From NCBI GenBank assembly GCA_003991915.1, contig RQTK01000150.1, positions 574,220 to 638,219 of the forward strand: a stretch of 64,000 nt of DNA, given 5' to 3'. Numbering within the stretch: the stretch's first letter is position 1; each line of letters begins with the position of its first letter. This document shows, piece after piece, positions 50,950 through 63,619 of this stretch. This stretch comes from Elysia chlorotica (taxonomy: Eukaryota > Mollusca > Gastropoda > Plakobranchidae). The notes beneath the pieces were generated by a model, which was given only the letters and a program-made list of their open reading frames with translations, did not search any database and was not told the DNA's origin. A program made the position numbers and the translations under genes.

Positions 50950-51796
50950 CAAAAAGATGAATAAATAAAGAAATAAATAGATAGATTAACAGATAGACAG
51001 ATGGAAATAGCTGCTAAAGAGAGAAAGTGTAGCACGTGAGCGGTGAAAGCCGTGAGCCTCCAGTTCGCCGCAATACTGGACTCCAGGACGGCTAATAAAT
51101 AAGGACTGGCCTTCTGTTGTGAATGGGCACTTCCTCGCCGGTTATTTTCGTTTCTCATTCCCAGGCATGGAACCACTTGCTCTCATTTATCACTAGGAGA
51201 GAATGAGCGAGCCAAACTTAAGAAAGAAGCCATCAGTGGCTTGAACTGTTTGCAGATGGCATTCTGGATTCTGGTCATTATTTCGAGAGTCGAGAGTAAT
51301 GGTAACGCTCTTAAAGTGTTTTTAGAGTATCACCTTAAATAGAAAATTCAGGAATGACGTTATAATACTGGCTGTATTTTCGTTTCTGTCCCTTTATTTT
51401 TGTAAAATACAATAGTTGAACTGCTCTCTGATTCACGCAAAAGGCAACGAAAGCAAATCTAACTATGTAAAGGTAAATCTTGCATACTGGGAAAACCCAG
51501 TGTGTGCAGTTCTTTCTTTCTTTTTTTTAGTTTACAATTTGTAAATCATTTTTACTGCTGCAAAACAACAATCATAATTATACTTAACAAGGGAGAACAC
51601 AATCGTGTAACAAGATCCATAAATCAAATTGATATCGTGCACCACATAAAAATGTCTCAGGTAATGACAATGCAGACTCTGCCTTATAATTTGATGGTAG
51701 GGTAGATTGAAGCCGAATGGAAATTAGACATCGGTTTCTTTTTCGCGCTTTGCTTTGCACCGTCAGGTAAAATTAGGGGGGTGAGAGTACCAAGGC

Positions 51797-51905
51797 TCGT
51801 AAGTATAACTTTGTTCTTAGCTTACGACTCGTCTTAAGAGATATGCGAATAACATAAGGAAGCCTACGACGAGTCGTAAGCTCCTGCGATGTTGTTATTA
51901 CGGCC
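51797..51905. mobile_element. Small palindromic (foldback/MITE-like) element
   Basis: Perfect 15-bp inverted arms, AGCTTACGACTCGTC (51819-51833) and GACGAGTCGTAAGCT (51868-51882), enclose a 34-base loop with 'gcgaataacataagg'. Outer words 'ctcgtaag' and 'ttacggccc' flank it. Related blocks lie at 4033-4125 and 52945-53065. There is no coding capacity. Confidence 0.6.
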
Positions 51906-52944
51906 CTAGATTTAGCGCCTTCAGAATCAAGCAATTACCAAACAGGTAAACTCTGCAAGACACAGAGATCGTAGAAGTTCTTGTCTCGAAACAAACCGAA
52001 CTGTGCAAAATCTAAAAAGCCAATGTGGCAAAGCACTGAGGCGCTGAATTGACTGAATTCCCCCCGACACCTGGGGTACTTAAGGTGCGTATTTCCCGAT
52101 GACTTTTTTTTCTCCCACGAGTGTATAAATAAATTGTTTAAAAGGGAGACAAACGAGACCCCTTGAAAGATTAGTGTTGGCAACTGATTGTTATTACCTG
52201 GAGTGATAGGCAAGCGTAAGAAGGATTACTGACACGGTAACAAGTTGGCTTTCTCTATCGTAAAGTTTTGTTTTACTGGCACCAGGTGTACAGTATACTA
52301 ATATAAAACAAGAAGAAGATTCTCTTCCCAGCGCTAGCCTATGATCTTAGGAACTAATAAATGCACCTGAGACATACATGTTTAAATTTGTATTGTGGCA
52401 TCAAGTTTCTTTTTTTAGCATAGACGTATAATGTTATGTAATATATACCGGTAACACTGTATTGTTAACTTAATATTATTCGCCCCTATATTTATTTGAT
52501 AGCACTTTGTAACCTGAGTGTTGTAAACCTTTTTTGTTTTTATCACCAGCGACCAGCTGGATTCAGTGTTGTAATTGTTGCCAATTCATAATCGTTTGTT
52601 TCAGTACATTAGCATACATTACATTCTTACGTTCGTGTCACAAAGCCAGACACTTCCATGGTCATTGCGAAAGCGTTAAAACAACATAACTTTGTGGTGT
52701 ACTAAGATTGATGCTTAACGAACCGTGTTTTAAGTCAGATGTTAAGTTGCAAAGCGAAACTGATTCGTGAGCAATGTTTTTTTTTTCCCTTCTTTTTTGA
52801 ATGGTTGCAAGAAGCGGTTAAGAACATGTGTGAAGTCATGAACTTCACTAAAGTAAACACATCTCTGCATCAAAAGCGCAACAATAATCTTCTTCTTTTA
52901 AAATATTACAGTTTACAGTTAGAAAGGGCTACAAGTACAACCTT

Positions 52945-53065
52945 GTGGTAGCTTACGACTTGTCGTAAGCCTTCTTATTCGCATAATTATGACAAAGGCG
53001 GGCCGTAAGCCTTCTTAATCGCACCGGCGAGTCGTACTCTACCGCGACGTACTTACGGCCCAAAG
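52945..53065. mobile_element. Palindromic element, second copy
   Basis: GCTTACGAC and GTCGTAAGC face each other across two bases (52951-52970). Then come 'cttcttattcgcataa', 'gggccgtaagccttcttaat', 'gcgagtcgtac' and 'ttacggccc'. It is the same word set as 51797-51905, arranged as a more complex fold. Confidence 0.6.
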
Positions 53066-54277
53066 AAAGTAGTTTTTGTTCAGCCCGTTAGCCCACATAA
53101 GGAACAAAGTAAACGGAGTAAAAAAATAAAAAATAAAAGCATGTATAAAAATGTTTTGATCAAAATAGAAAAAATACAGCAACGTAAAGGTTCTCTTAAA
53201 CTACTGTAAATCCAGGTAGACTAAAACAAAGTTAAATAATGCTGTTACTCATCAAAAAAACAATCTTAGTTACTGGCTCGAAACAAAATTATATATTGGT
53301 TTACAATTCTCAACGAGCTGATTGTAGCACGTACTGAATAAACACTAGAAGACACAAAATACTATACATATTACTTATTATGTATAATGTATTGGTTATT
53401 TTTCAAACTGCGATGAATAAGTTTTAAAACGCCCCCTCTGGTGAGGTACTATTTTTTTTTAGCATGTTTTGACAAATTAGAATGTATAAAGTCCATCCCA
53501 ATTCCAACATAACTTTATTGTATCTCTACCACTGCATGTTCTATTCTTTTATGTAATAGACTAATCTGGAAATATGGACATTTTTGCAAAAAGAAAACGG
53601 TTATTTTAATTCTCATTGCGGAATCGGTAGATAAGAGCGAGAGAATAATGGCCATAACCAGAAGGGTAGCTGTACTTAAAAGATTCAAGTTGGATGCTTA
53701 AAAAAATCAATCATCTTTTTAAGAATAACCTCATTTTTACGATATTAAAACATTTGACACCGCAAAAGAAAATAGAGAAAGGAAAAATACCACATTATAA
53801 GTGATTGATTCATCAAGAGTAGCATTACAATAAACACACACATTTTGAAATGACTAAAGACCTTGCCAGAAGATATTTGTGATTGTATTGAAAAAAAAAA
53901 TGTTAAGGCGTATAATAATTATAGAATACAGTACGCAGAGTGTTCTAAAGAACCCACCAGAAGACCAAGAAGACTTATGTGATTATTAAAAGCTGTCATG
54001 GAAGGAGCCCAAGGACGTTACAATGTACGCCCTAAATTCCTAGCCTTTCAAAATGACATTAAGTTTTTGCGACTTCACTAGTGAAGCGATTAAATAATGA
54101 TGATCTTCTTAAAGAATAATCATTATGGCCAACGCGCCGCTATATCTTGAGAAAAAGAAGCTTTCCGTCGAATTTTAAATTAGTAAGAAAAAAGATAGAG
54201 AGAAACAGGGACACGTAGAGATACGGAGACTTGAAGACGCGTTTTATATAAATGATATAGAGGGTAAACGAAATAAA

Positions 54278-54278
<1 letters not shown>

Positions 54279-54357
<79 letters not shown>

Positions 54358-54358
54358 A
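54279..54358. repeat. (TATC)n microsatellite
   Basis: About 80 bases of TATC, the complement of the GATA run at 50876-50949, 3.3 kb away. Confidence 0.95.
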
Positions 54359-54832
54359 TATCTTTCTTTTGTAAAATGGTCTTAATGTGACATTTCTGCT
54401 CAAAACTTTTGTAATTGAGCAAGTTCATTTAATTGTCCAAGGAAATCCCTACAACTATCAAAATATCAATTGCACATTTGTCTACTTTCTATAATTGTAT
54501 GTATGCTTACAAAAGAACAAACAATAGTAATTAATAAGAAGCTTTGAGTTAACACGTAATAGATCGGTTTAGAACATAATCATATTGGCGACGAAATAAA
54601 GTTTGATAAGTACTGCTTTTAATACTGTTAATGAGGAGGGGCTAACTCAAATTTCTTCTGCAACATGAAAGGGAACTTGGAAACACCGCGAGGAAGTGAA
54701 ACGCGTAAACAACTTATTAGCGTCTACTAAACAAAGTACAACAGTCACCCATCATTATTTCTTCATGAGCCGTAAGACATAACAAGATGTTGGTGGTTAG
54801 ACGAAAATTAAGTTTAAGTAGCTATGGAGGAA

Positions 54833-54969
54833 GTCTCTCTCTCTCTCCCACTCCCTCTCCATCTCTCTCCCTTTCTCTCTCACTCTCTCTCTCTTCTCTC
54901 TCTCTCTCTCTATCTCTCTCTCTTTGTCCTTCTCGCTTGCTGAGGCCCTGTTTGTTTGTGTTTCTGTCG

Positions 54970-55011
<42 letters not shown>

Positions 55012-55035
55012 CTCTCTCTCTCTCCTCTCTCTCTT
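54833..55035. repeat. CT-rich pyrimidine block
   Basis: Two CT tracts separated by a short mixed segment. The Ser/Leu-rich open frames across it are artefacts. Confidence 0.9.
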
Positions 55036-55780
55036 TATCTGTTTCTATGTGTTACTGTCTTTCTCTTCCTCCCTTTTTTCTTCCCTCTCTGCTATCTCTC
55101 ACTCTCCATTTCTTTCCTTTCCGCGCACACGTACTTTGGATACACCGCGCAGATCTCATCTTCTCCTATCCAAACTCAAACCACTCCATCAGACGAACCT
55201 TTTCAATTGCAGCTGAAGGAGAAGATATTTTCCCATCACTGTTAGTGTGATTGATCGTTCCCCAATGGCACTAGTACTTCCTCAGACGTGACTGTTGTTT
55301 GCTCGTTTCTATTCACGTGAGCGACTGAGCAATTTCTGGACGCGCAGTGGGTGACGGATGAGCGCTTGGTCAGTGCTAGGTCCAGGGAAAATAGCCACAT
55401 CTAGATCTATCTAAAATCTATAGGATCTTTGCACTGAGCATTTTCATCGCTTCCAATTAAAAACGCTGGGGTCGAGAGCGCCTTTTGAGCACGTCTGATC
55501 AACCACAGCCCTCTGTGCTAAATTACGCCACTGTCCAATTAACCTTGATGGTAAATTGCGAAGTCGTTTTAAGACGAAGAAGTTGGCAAACCTATCGAGC
55601 TACGAAAACAAGGCTCAGCGAAACTTTGAAGCCACCCCGTAGACTTAGCATTGGGCCCTCGCGAAGCGCAGTAAACATTGGGCTCAGCAAGGGTTTTAAC
55701 TCTGCGCTTGGTTTTGCGGATTTTTGTTCATGCAAACAAGTGTTTTAATGACAATGGAAAGGGTGGTGTTAATACTATGC

Positions 55781-55782
<2 letters not shown>

Positions 55783-55836
<54 letters not shown>
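55783..55836. repeat. (GA)n microsatellite
   Basis: Pure AG/GA run of about 54 bases. Confidence 0.95.
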
Positions 55837-55838
<2 letters not shown>

Positions 55839-55976
55839 TGGTCTATCTTTACTGCGCTTCGACATCACGTGACCCCTCGTCGCACTTTCGGGCTTCATTT
55901 CCTGTCTTTGTTAACTTCTACTGTCTTTGGTCCAGGTGTATTGTTTATCATTTGGACTTTTCAAACATCATAGAAA

Positions 55977-55999
55977 ACACACACACACACACACACACA
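55977..55999. repeat. (AC)n microsatellite
   Basis: Short CA dinucleotide run. Confidence 0.9.
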
Positions 56000-56277
56000 T
56001 ACACAATCAATAATATGTTTCTTTTGAGTGTCTTTTCTTGCTTACGTCTCGAGGCAGATTTTAATAATGGGGGTAAAATTACTTTGCTCCATCTCTTCGT
56101 CCTTAAGCCGTGATAAACACCAATCCACAAAATGATGAAAGTGCGCTGAGGGATTGGATTATTGAAAGGAGAACTCACACAGAGACAGGGCAGATAGTTC
56201 CCGTTGTTCATTTTATTCTGCAACGCTTCAGGTAATCTAAAGAAATGATATCAAGTTACACCTATCTAGGTCAGGAC

Positions 56278-56573
56278 GCACCAGTCAATCAGGTCAAATC
56301 AGGTTTTCTTCTAAATATCTCACTATCTCCAATGATCGCTTTATAAGAGATATTCAAAAACATGTTGTTCTTTTTTGTTTTGTTTTTTGGTGTATGTGGT
56401 GGGGGGGGGGAAGATTTTTTTTATATATATGAAGTGGTAGATGGATAGGTAAGTAGTGGTTGAGTAAAAAAACAACCACGATCCATAAACCATAGAAAAA
56501 AAGCTTATCAGAGAAAGATGATCGCGGTTTCGTTGAGCTTGATTCAACCTGATTTGACCTGATTGACTGGTGC
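56278..56573. repeat. Perfect 28-bp inverted repeat with 240-bp spacer
   Basis: Arm 1 (56278-56305, starting GCACCAGTCAATCAGG) is the exact reverse complement of arm 2 (56546-56573, ending CCTGATTGACTGGTGC). The spacer includes a poly-G run and AT-rich sequence and has no recognisable open frame. Confidence 0.9.
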
Positions 56574-56889
56574 GAGACAATCGGTCCTATTTTCTGTCCC
56601 CAAAATGTGGCAGGTCTTTCTCGCCTGGCTGTCACGGCGTCCAGGTTTATTGATCTCTGCCATCCGATGATTCGGGGAGTGCAGGTATCGAATTTTGGAT
56701 TCGAATAGTGGCGTTCCAGGGATTTTGAGCGGCCATTTTTGCAAGCGCTTTAATACAGATTTCAACATCCTGCCGTTTCTTTCTTTAGAAATTGAGCGTA
56801 TCCGTTGTTTTTTTTAAGCAGCAAGAGCACTATTTACTCTTAAGAAATTGTTAAATGTCTTGTTCTCACTTGAGAACTGGAGAAAATTG

Positions 56890-57070
56890 CAGAGCGATGG
56901 TCTCCCAATCGTGAGGTCCCCGGTTCGAATTCCACGATGGACAAAGTTAAATTGTCCCCTCCTGTGTCAAAATTATGTGACCGGCTGACACAAGAGTCGC
57001 GGTATCACTGTCTCTGTGCGGCAGCACGTACATTTTTCAGATGTGTTGATCTTGGGAGCCGTTTAGGAAA
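56890..57070 (+). repeat. SINE copy with tRNA-like head
   Basis: B-box-like GGTTCGAATTCC near 56923 is followed by the shared body: 'gtgaccggctgacacaagag', 'cggtatcactgtctctgtg', 'cggcagcacgta' and 'gatcttgggagccg'. The open frame at 56937-57278 lies over this SINE and is not a gene. Confidence 0.75.
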
Positions 57071-57279
57071 CCACTTTATGCATCGTAGAAAGGCGCACTT
57101 GGCCACCGCCTCTTCACAAAGTATCGGTTCGATCCTGGATGAATTGACGAAGTACATCGTCATAGCACTCTGCCATGTAATCGATAACACAACTCTGGTC
57201 CTCTTCTACACTCGGACAGGGCAATTACAGCCTGGTGAAGGGGATGTCTTCCCGGTGCAAACGCCCAATTTCCGTTAAC

Positions 57280-58200
57280 AACCCCAGGGAACCGAGCTTG
57301 GTTTTAATAGCAGATAGGCACCAGAAAAAGGTTTAAAAAGTAATTCTATTTCTGGGATGAACAGAAATGGGCTATGCTGATAAATTGCCCAAAACAAATT
57401 ATAATGCATTAAAAAGAGATATGAAGATTCGTGACAGTCATTAAAATTTTGGGTATCTCTCTTTTTTATAACATACTTTGTAGTCTCAATACTTGTGAAT
57501 TGATAAAAGGTTAGAAAAGGTTATCATTAAAATCGGTTCCGAAAATTTAGATGAACGAGACGTATCATTAATTTTGTCTGCACCTGTGCTCTTTAATTTT
57601 TTTTTCAAACTATGTTTTCTGACAAGATCTAGTTGAAACCAATAATTCTGTAATTAGTGCGATTACTTTACAACATAATTATGACTGATACTTTTTGAAA
57701 AGAATCGAATTTAACCCGAACAAGAAGTTCATTTTCAGCCAGATGGTCTTAAGTCTGTACCACAAGGGAAAATAGGAACGCCGTTCAAATTTAGACCGTG
57801 CGCTTCAAAGAGTAAACGTTTTTACCTCAATGGGCACTCCAGTTAGTTGTCGGTTCATGCTAAACATTAAATTCAATGTTTTCCTTATTCCATGTCCGTC
57901 CACTTCCACTTTCATCAAAATCGCGCTTTATTCGTTAGCTTAGCTATTTTTTCGCAGCACGCTTCAAACAAAGTATATGTGGGTACTTTGCCCCCATACA
58001 TTATTATTTGATCACAAATATTCTTCATTCAAAGTTAAAATAATGCATTTTTCTTCTTTGTCGTCTAAATAAAGTAGTCTGGAAACTTAGCTTTCATTAT
58101 TTCTACCTGCGTGTCGTTTTTTTTTTTCGTTTTTTTTTCTTTGTAGGGTGTGGGGCGGGCGAGACTTCAATAATATTTGTATTTCGTTTTCGCGGTGGAA
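57280..58200. other. No gene seen
   Basis: AT-rich stretch without coding, RNA or repeat features that could be supported. Confidence 0.5.
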
Positions 58201-58207
58201 CATTAGA

Positions 58208-58310
58208 AAAAAGCTTTTCTCTCCCTCTCTATCTCTCTCTTTCCGCACCCTCTATCTCTTTATATCTCTCTCTCTCTCTCTCACTCTCTCTCTCTCTCTT
58301 ACTCTCCTAA
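58208..58310. repeat. CT-rich tract
   Basis: Interrupted CT repeats. Confidence 0.9.
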
Positions 58311-58779
58311 GCAATTCTTCAAGTTTGATGTAGGGTAGGTACCTGTCACTGGGGGAATCGCTTGGGGTGACCAAGTATGTCTAACCTTCTCCTTTCCCCC
58401 AGCTTGTGAGACGCTTACAAAGAATGCCAGATGTTTGCTAGGAATGGTCCAGAACGGATTCTGATGGCGGCGTTACGAGGGGGGAAAGCGATTATCCCTG
58501 TCAAAAGAACTATGTAGGAGGCCCCGAGACAACCTGGAGAGGACGCTGATCGGTGAGAAAAGAAAGGGCAAAGGGTACGTACGAAATATTTCACCCAAGC
58601 TGGATGTGTTAGGAATTATGTGGAGAATGAAAGTTATTGTGTCTTATTTTTGCTTGGCCGACGGGGTCAACATTGATGGTGCAGGTGAGAAAAAACAGTA
58701 CAGTGTAGTACGGGGAACGGATTGTGTCAAACATAAAGTGAAAACGAGGTCTATTGTGTCTCTGATATAATTGCTTAGG

Positions 58780-58855
58780 GCGATGGTAGTGGCGGTATGA
58801 CTAACGCTGCCTCTAATTCGGAGGTTTAGGCTCCCATGTGAAATACATTTGGACT
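58780..58855 (+). repeat. Possible tRNA-like SINE head
   Basis: 'gcgatggtagtggcggtatg' followed by 'aattcggaggtttaggctcc' recalls an eroded A-box/B-box pair, but the B box is poor. Low certainty. Confidence 0.3.
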
Positions 58856-59160
58856 CAACATTTAAATGTTAAAAATACAAATACTTTGAGTTAATACAGA
58901 TATTCAGAGGCAGAATTTAAAATGACGCAATCATATCTGTAAAAGGAATATTATGAGGGTATTTAAAAAAAAGCCGAAGAGTTTAAAAAATTAAAATTAA
59001 AAAGAGGGGGTACTCAATCTATTTCAGGGCCGAATAACAAGGAAAGAAACCAAAACAAGTAAATTCGGAAATTCATATTTGTGAAGTTGGCATCTGTTTA
59101 GTGGCATAAAAGCTCTCCAGTTAGTTCACGTCAACATAACAATTGCAACTTTTCAAGAGC

Positions 59161-59290
<130 letters not shown>

Positions 59291-60629
59291 ATTAAGTTAT
59301 TGGCAACCGGCACATTTTCCGCTTTTCAAATCTAAAAATAACTTTCATGCTGAAAACTGTTATCTTCACCGTGAGCAGTGATGGGAAAAATTACAAAGAG
59401 ATGCAAGGGAAAAAAACGGAACAGGTTAACAAAACGAAAGGGGGGCGTAGTAAATAACAGGAAATCCTTTATTTCAAGGTTGATAAACTAAAGTAGTGTA
59501 TACGAATAAAATATATCATGGAATAAGGAACCACGAGAAACAATAGTTTAACTTTCTAATAAGCGACATTTATGGAGCACCTCAAACAAGATGGTGAGAA
59601 AAAAAAATCCATACTCAGATTTTAAAACACATTGCACGAATACTATAAAGGAACATGTAAATGTTAAAAGGGTAATATAACACCTTCAAGATCTTTGGTA
59701 CCGTAAAGTGGAAAAACCCCAGACAAAACCAAACCATTTAGAGTTGATAGTTATGCCAAACCAAATTTAAATAATAACCCTTTTGCTGTTCTTTGTTAGA
59801 TGATATTTACGCCCTCATATCTTCATGAAAGTCAACTACACTATTCAAAGGTCAATAATGTTATGATCCCACAATCACAGTCACGACAACGTCATTGAAC
59901 TAAAGCACTGTTATGAACAACAGTATTTTGCTGTATTGGATATAAGAAGGAACATGGTGCTTTTCTTGGCACAAACACACGTTATTTTATACAATACGTA
60001 GGCTTAGAAGGGATTAGTTCTATCTCCAATGTAAAGAAGAACGGTATAAGACAAAGAAGTTCTGTACCGACGAACAAGAGGTGCAGTGAGAAGATGCCTT
60101 GGTCCCGGCACAAACATCTCTCTATTAGGTGTGCTCGAATTTCATATGCCATACCGGCAGTGGAAGAGAACAATACTTGTGTTTTTATAACTAGAAGCAT
60201 TGAGTATTACAGCGCGGAGATTTACACAATGTGCTGTTTGTTTTATTTTTAGGAAAAAAAAGGCTCTGGTTATTTGCTGAGATCTGCAAATACAAGGAAA
60301 GAATTGGCATCCTTCCAATGTATGCAGATTCTCGGCTTCAAAACTAAAAATTGTTTTATTATTGCATCTGGTGTGCTTCAAAACTTGTTATTGTTGAAAA
60401 TGAGAAGGTGTATGAACGGGATTTTAATTCTAGTCAAGAAAGCAATCAGTCAAATAAAAAAGGGCGAAAAATACAATGTCAGTGAACTCTTAATGTTTAT
60501 TTCCCTTGTAAGTAAGCAGAGAAAAGGATACTCTCATAACAAACTAAAAACACAAACAAAAAATAATATGATTGAACTGCCGCAACAGCACAAGCCATGA
60601 GAATCAAGCTTTCAAAGTCTGCTGTTTCA

Positions 60630-60830
60630 GGTGGTTGAGGTAGCCCTGTGGTAGAATATCGTTTCCAACGCAGGAGGTCCGTGGTTCGATTTCGTCTCTA
60701 ATGATTGCGTCGGTGTGACTGACTGAGACAGGTATCTCCGCACTGTCTCTATGGGGCAACGCGTAAACTTGTTAAACGTTAGTATTGGCCCTTCCACAAT
60801 ATAGCCTGTAATGACGTTGGACGATTAGCG
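60630..60830 (+). repeat. SINE copy, best head-to-tail example
   Basis: tRNA-like head with A-box-like 'cctgtggtagaatatcg' and B-box GTGGTTCGATTTCG, then the body 'tgactgactgagacaggtat', 'ctccgcactgtctctatgg', 'agtattggcccttccacaa', 'tatagcctgtaatgacgt' and 'tggacgatta'. All segments of the family occur in order over about 200 bases. Confidence 0.85.
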
Positions 60831-62038
60831 GAAAAACAAACTAACTCTGCTATTTCAGCACCTTCTTATTCCCGACACATACAGTATCTTGTATTGATAA
60901 ATAAACATATTTTTGCTTTTTCTTTAACTCACCAAAAATCGTTAATTGATAAGCGATGTCTTCAAGGTACATGTATAATTAAAAACGTTTCATTCAAGCA
61001 TGGAATTCACTCAAATATAACACAAGGAACTTAAAAAACAGTTTGTTAATTGACTAGTTTTGAAATTAGTATTCGATGCTGTCAAAAAAGAAAATTATCG
61101 TCTATATTTTGCAACATCTTTTACATAGTTATTACCATCTAAGAGGGGAAATTCTTCTTATTGTACTCCTTCGTCAAAATTAAAAGAAATACTAAAATCA
61201 AATTCCCTGTGAAATCTTAAAGATATACCTATAGATAACATTAAAATGTTAAAGATCATACCCTTAGCGTGCAGAATAGTGGATTTAAAGTTTTAGTATG
61301 CCGCTCTTAATTTTTTCAATCATTTATAAAACTCAAATAAGATCATTGCCCAATGTCTGGAAGTTAAGCACATCCCTGTGTTTTTAGATATATTATGTAT
61401 AGTTTGCTATGTGATAATGCAAGTCTTAGCTTCGTCTAGTAAGGTTTCAAATCAATGTCTTCTGTTTCTCTTCTTAGAAAGCGGTCGGTAAGAGACCTGT
61501 GGATGTTTGACTTGTCCATCATACGGAAGGTTTACTAAGCATCTCGCGAAACACAACACAAGTCTCTCTCACCACGATCGTAACGGGTTTCCTTTTTCAT
61601 AATCTGGGACATTTACACGAGTTGCTCTTCCACTAATTAAAGGCGTACGTTGGTAATAACAAAATAGTGTAAATTACGGTAAATCCCAACGACATCAAAG
61701 AGGAGAGATCGAGGAGGCAACATCAGCAACAAAGCACGTCCTATTGACAGAGCGATGCACGAAGGTGCATGGGCTAAGCAGGATAGCTGACATAGACCCA
61801 GTAATTAGCAGACACGCATATGCCTGTTGGTAATCACATAACTAGTTTTTCCTTCTTAGGTTTGTCTTTCTTTCTAGCGCAAACAAAGAAAATCTCATAT
61901 TGTCAGATCGAATTACGATTCCGTGATATTTTATTGCAATCGTGATAAGTAGTTAAAAATAGAATAAAAGTGCCAGTTAGGAAGAAAAAAAAGTCGTGAA
62001 TGGTGAGGTTCATAGCTAGCAGCTCAAGATTTATACAA

Positions 62039-62040
<2 letters not shown>
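60831..62040. other. No gene seen
   Basis: AT-rich sequence without a supported feature. Confidence 0.5.

Positions 62041-62041
<1 letters not shown>

Positions 62042-62075
<34 letters not shown>
62042..62075. repeat. (AC)n microsatellite
   Basis: CA dinucleotide run of about 34 bases. Confidence 0.95.
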
Positions 62076-62077
<2 letters not shown>

Positions 62078-62182
62078 TAAAACGGAGAAGTCACTGATTA
62101 GACTAATAGGTTAAAAGACAAGACACCCACGCCATGCCATTATGAGCAGTGAAACAGCCAGGCTCTCTAATGAAACTTATAG

Positions 62183-62310
62183 AGTGAGTTTGTTTTTACG
62201 GCATGACTGTGAGCACAGTAACCACTATATTGTGCACATGATGTCCTAAGACAGTTAATACATTATACTAGTCGCAGCGGTGGCTCCTTTATCTCTCTGA
62301 GGGGTAAAAA
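62183..62310 (+). repeat. Dispersed repeat, copy 2 (relative at 50358-50495)
   Basis: Shares 'gagtttgtttttac', 'actatattgtgcac', 'atgatgtcctaagacagt', 'aatacattatactagt' and 'atctctctgag' with copy 1. Confidence 0.85.
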
Positions 62311-62439
62311 CATAATGGTTGTGCAAAAAAAAGATCGGTTAAAGTGAAAGGTGTGTAGAGCAGTTAAACAATTCCGTGTGGAGGATTATCACAGCTTTAA
62401 TACAATGTATTATTATATACACCAATGACTTTTAGAACC

Positions 62440-62720
62440 TCAGTAGTCGCTGAGGACTAACATAAGTAAAAAATTATGCTCTCTAATGGTTTGTCATGGC
62501 ATATTTCTTTCACGGTGAAAAAGCAGACAGTCAACCAATATGTGACTTATGGATAATTGACAGTTGCAGATAATTATGATATGTGGAGGCTATTCACCTC
62601 TCTGTAGGAAGGCGTGGATAAGATGAGAATGCCACGACCGGACTCGATCGAGTACCACCTAGACTTCTAGCCTGAGACAGTCTCGTCCAGTGATGCAAAT
62701 GTGGTTGGACACAGTTTAGA
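62440..62720 (-). mobile_element. Non-LTR retrotransposon 3' end fragment, minus orientation
   Basis: Read on the minus strand, frames give LSQAR, VVLDRVR-like sequence around 'tggtactcgatcgagtccg', HAFLQRGE, and CNCQLSISHILVDCL. This matches the end of a non-LTR reverse transcriptase polyprotein, with frameshifts and stops. It shares nucleotide words with the + strand fragment at 31791-32180, including the 3' tail 'acttatgttagtcct'. Confidence 0.75.
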
Positions 62721-62826
62721 TTGTCGTTTGTCAAGTTATTCCATCTTATAAACAAGTCTTTCAAACATCATTTCAACAACGCCATACCGACACTGACTAT
62801 ATAATTCCCCCTACATGTGTTTATAG

Positions 62827-62994
62827 GATTCTATTTTCTGCCCCGTTTCATTCGGGCGCAGAGCTCGCTGTTTCTGACTGTGGATCGGGTGTTTCGAGTG
62901 CAAGGGGGTCTGCACATCAGCGAGTCTGTGAAGCTAGGATGCTCACCATCGCTCACCAGTGCATTCCAGGGTCCCCCGCTCGCGATGCGTGTGG
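62827..62994 (+). CDS. Orphan candidate internal exon
   Basis: A GC-rich block of 168 bases in AT-rich surroundings, with a TTTATAG acceptor and a strong GTGAGT donor. It is open throughout and is phase 1 at both ends. The product (about 56 residues, including RAQSSLFLTVDRVFRVQGG) is not recognised. No partner exon was found, so the gene may continue beyond the window. It could also be a GC-rich repeat or a non-coding exon. Confidence 0.3.
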
Positions 62995-63157
62995 GTGAGT
63001 GATCACTGAAGGTACAGCATGAAGTAAACTCACTCGGATGATAGGCTTGTTTTAAAACCCGTAATTTTAAAAGAGATAGAGAAAAAGATATAGGCAGATA
63101 GAGACAGAGAGAGAAAGAAAGAGAGAGAGGCAGACAGATTGACAGAGAAAGACGGGG

Positions 63158-63299
<142 letters not shown>

Positions 63300-63619
63300 A
63301 AATAGAGCGCAAATGCGGCGAAAATGAATGAACCATCTCAAGCTAAACTCGAATTTTCTTTCCTACATTCGAGATTCATTCAGCCAGTCAGATACAGCAG
63401 CACTCGTTTAACACACGATTCTTTGCCACCCGTGTTCTAGCCTTTTAAGCCTACAATTCATCTGTTTGTTCTCGTCACAATGTGGATCAAAGTTTTATGA
63501 AACCCTTTAACTAATGTAGATGAAAGCGAAAAAGTAGATAGGACTCATTATTATATTTTATAAAAGCACCGTACATCATTAATTTTATCAACACTTAACT
63601 GATATTTCGCATGGTCTTC

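Noticed and set aside
56937..57278. 113-residue open frame
   Set aside because: It overlies a SINE copy with a B box just upstream.
60630..60700. Functional tRNA gene
   Set aside because: It has A/B-box-like sequence but no convincing cloverleaf, and continues into a repeated SINE body.
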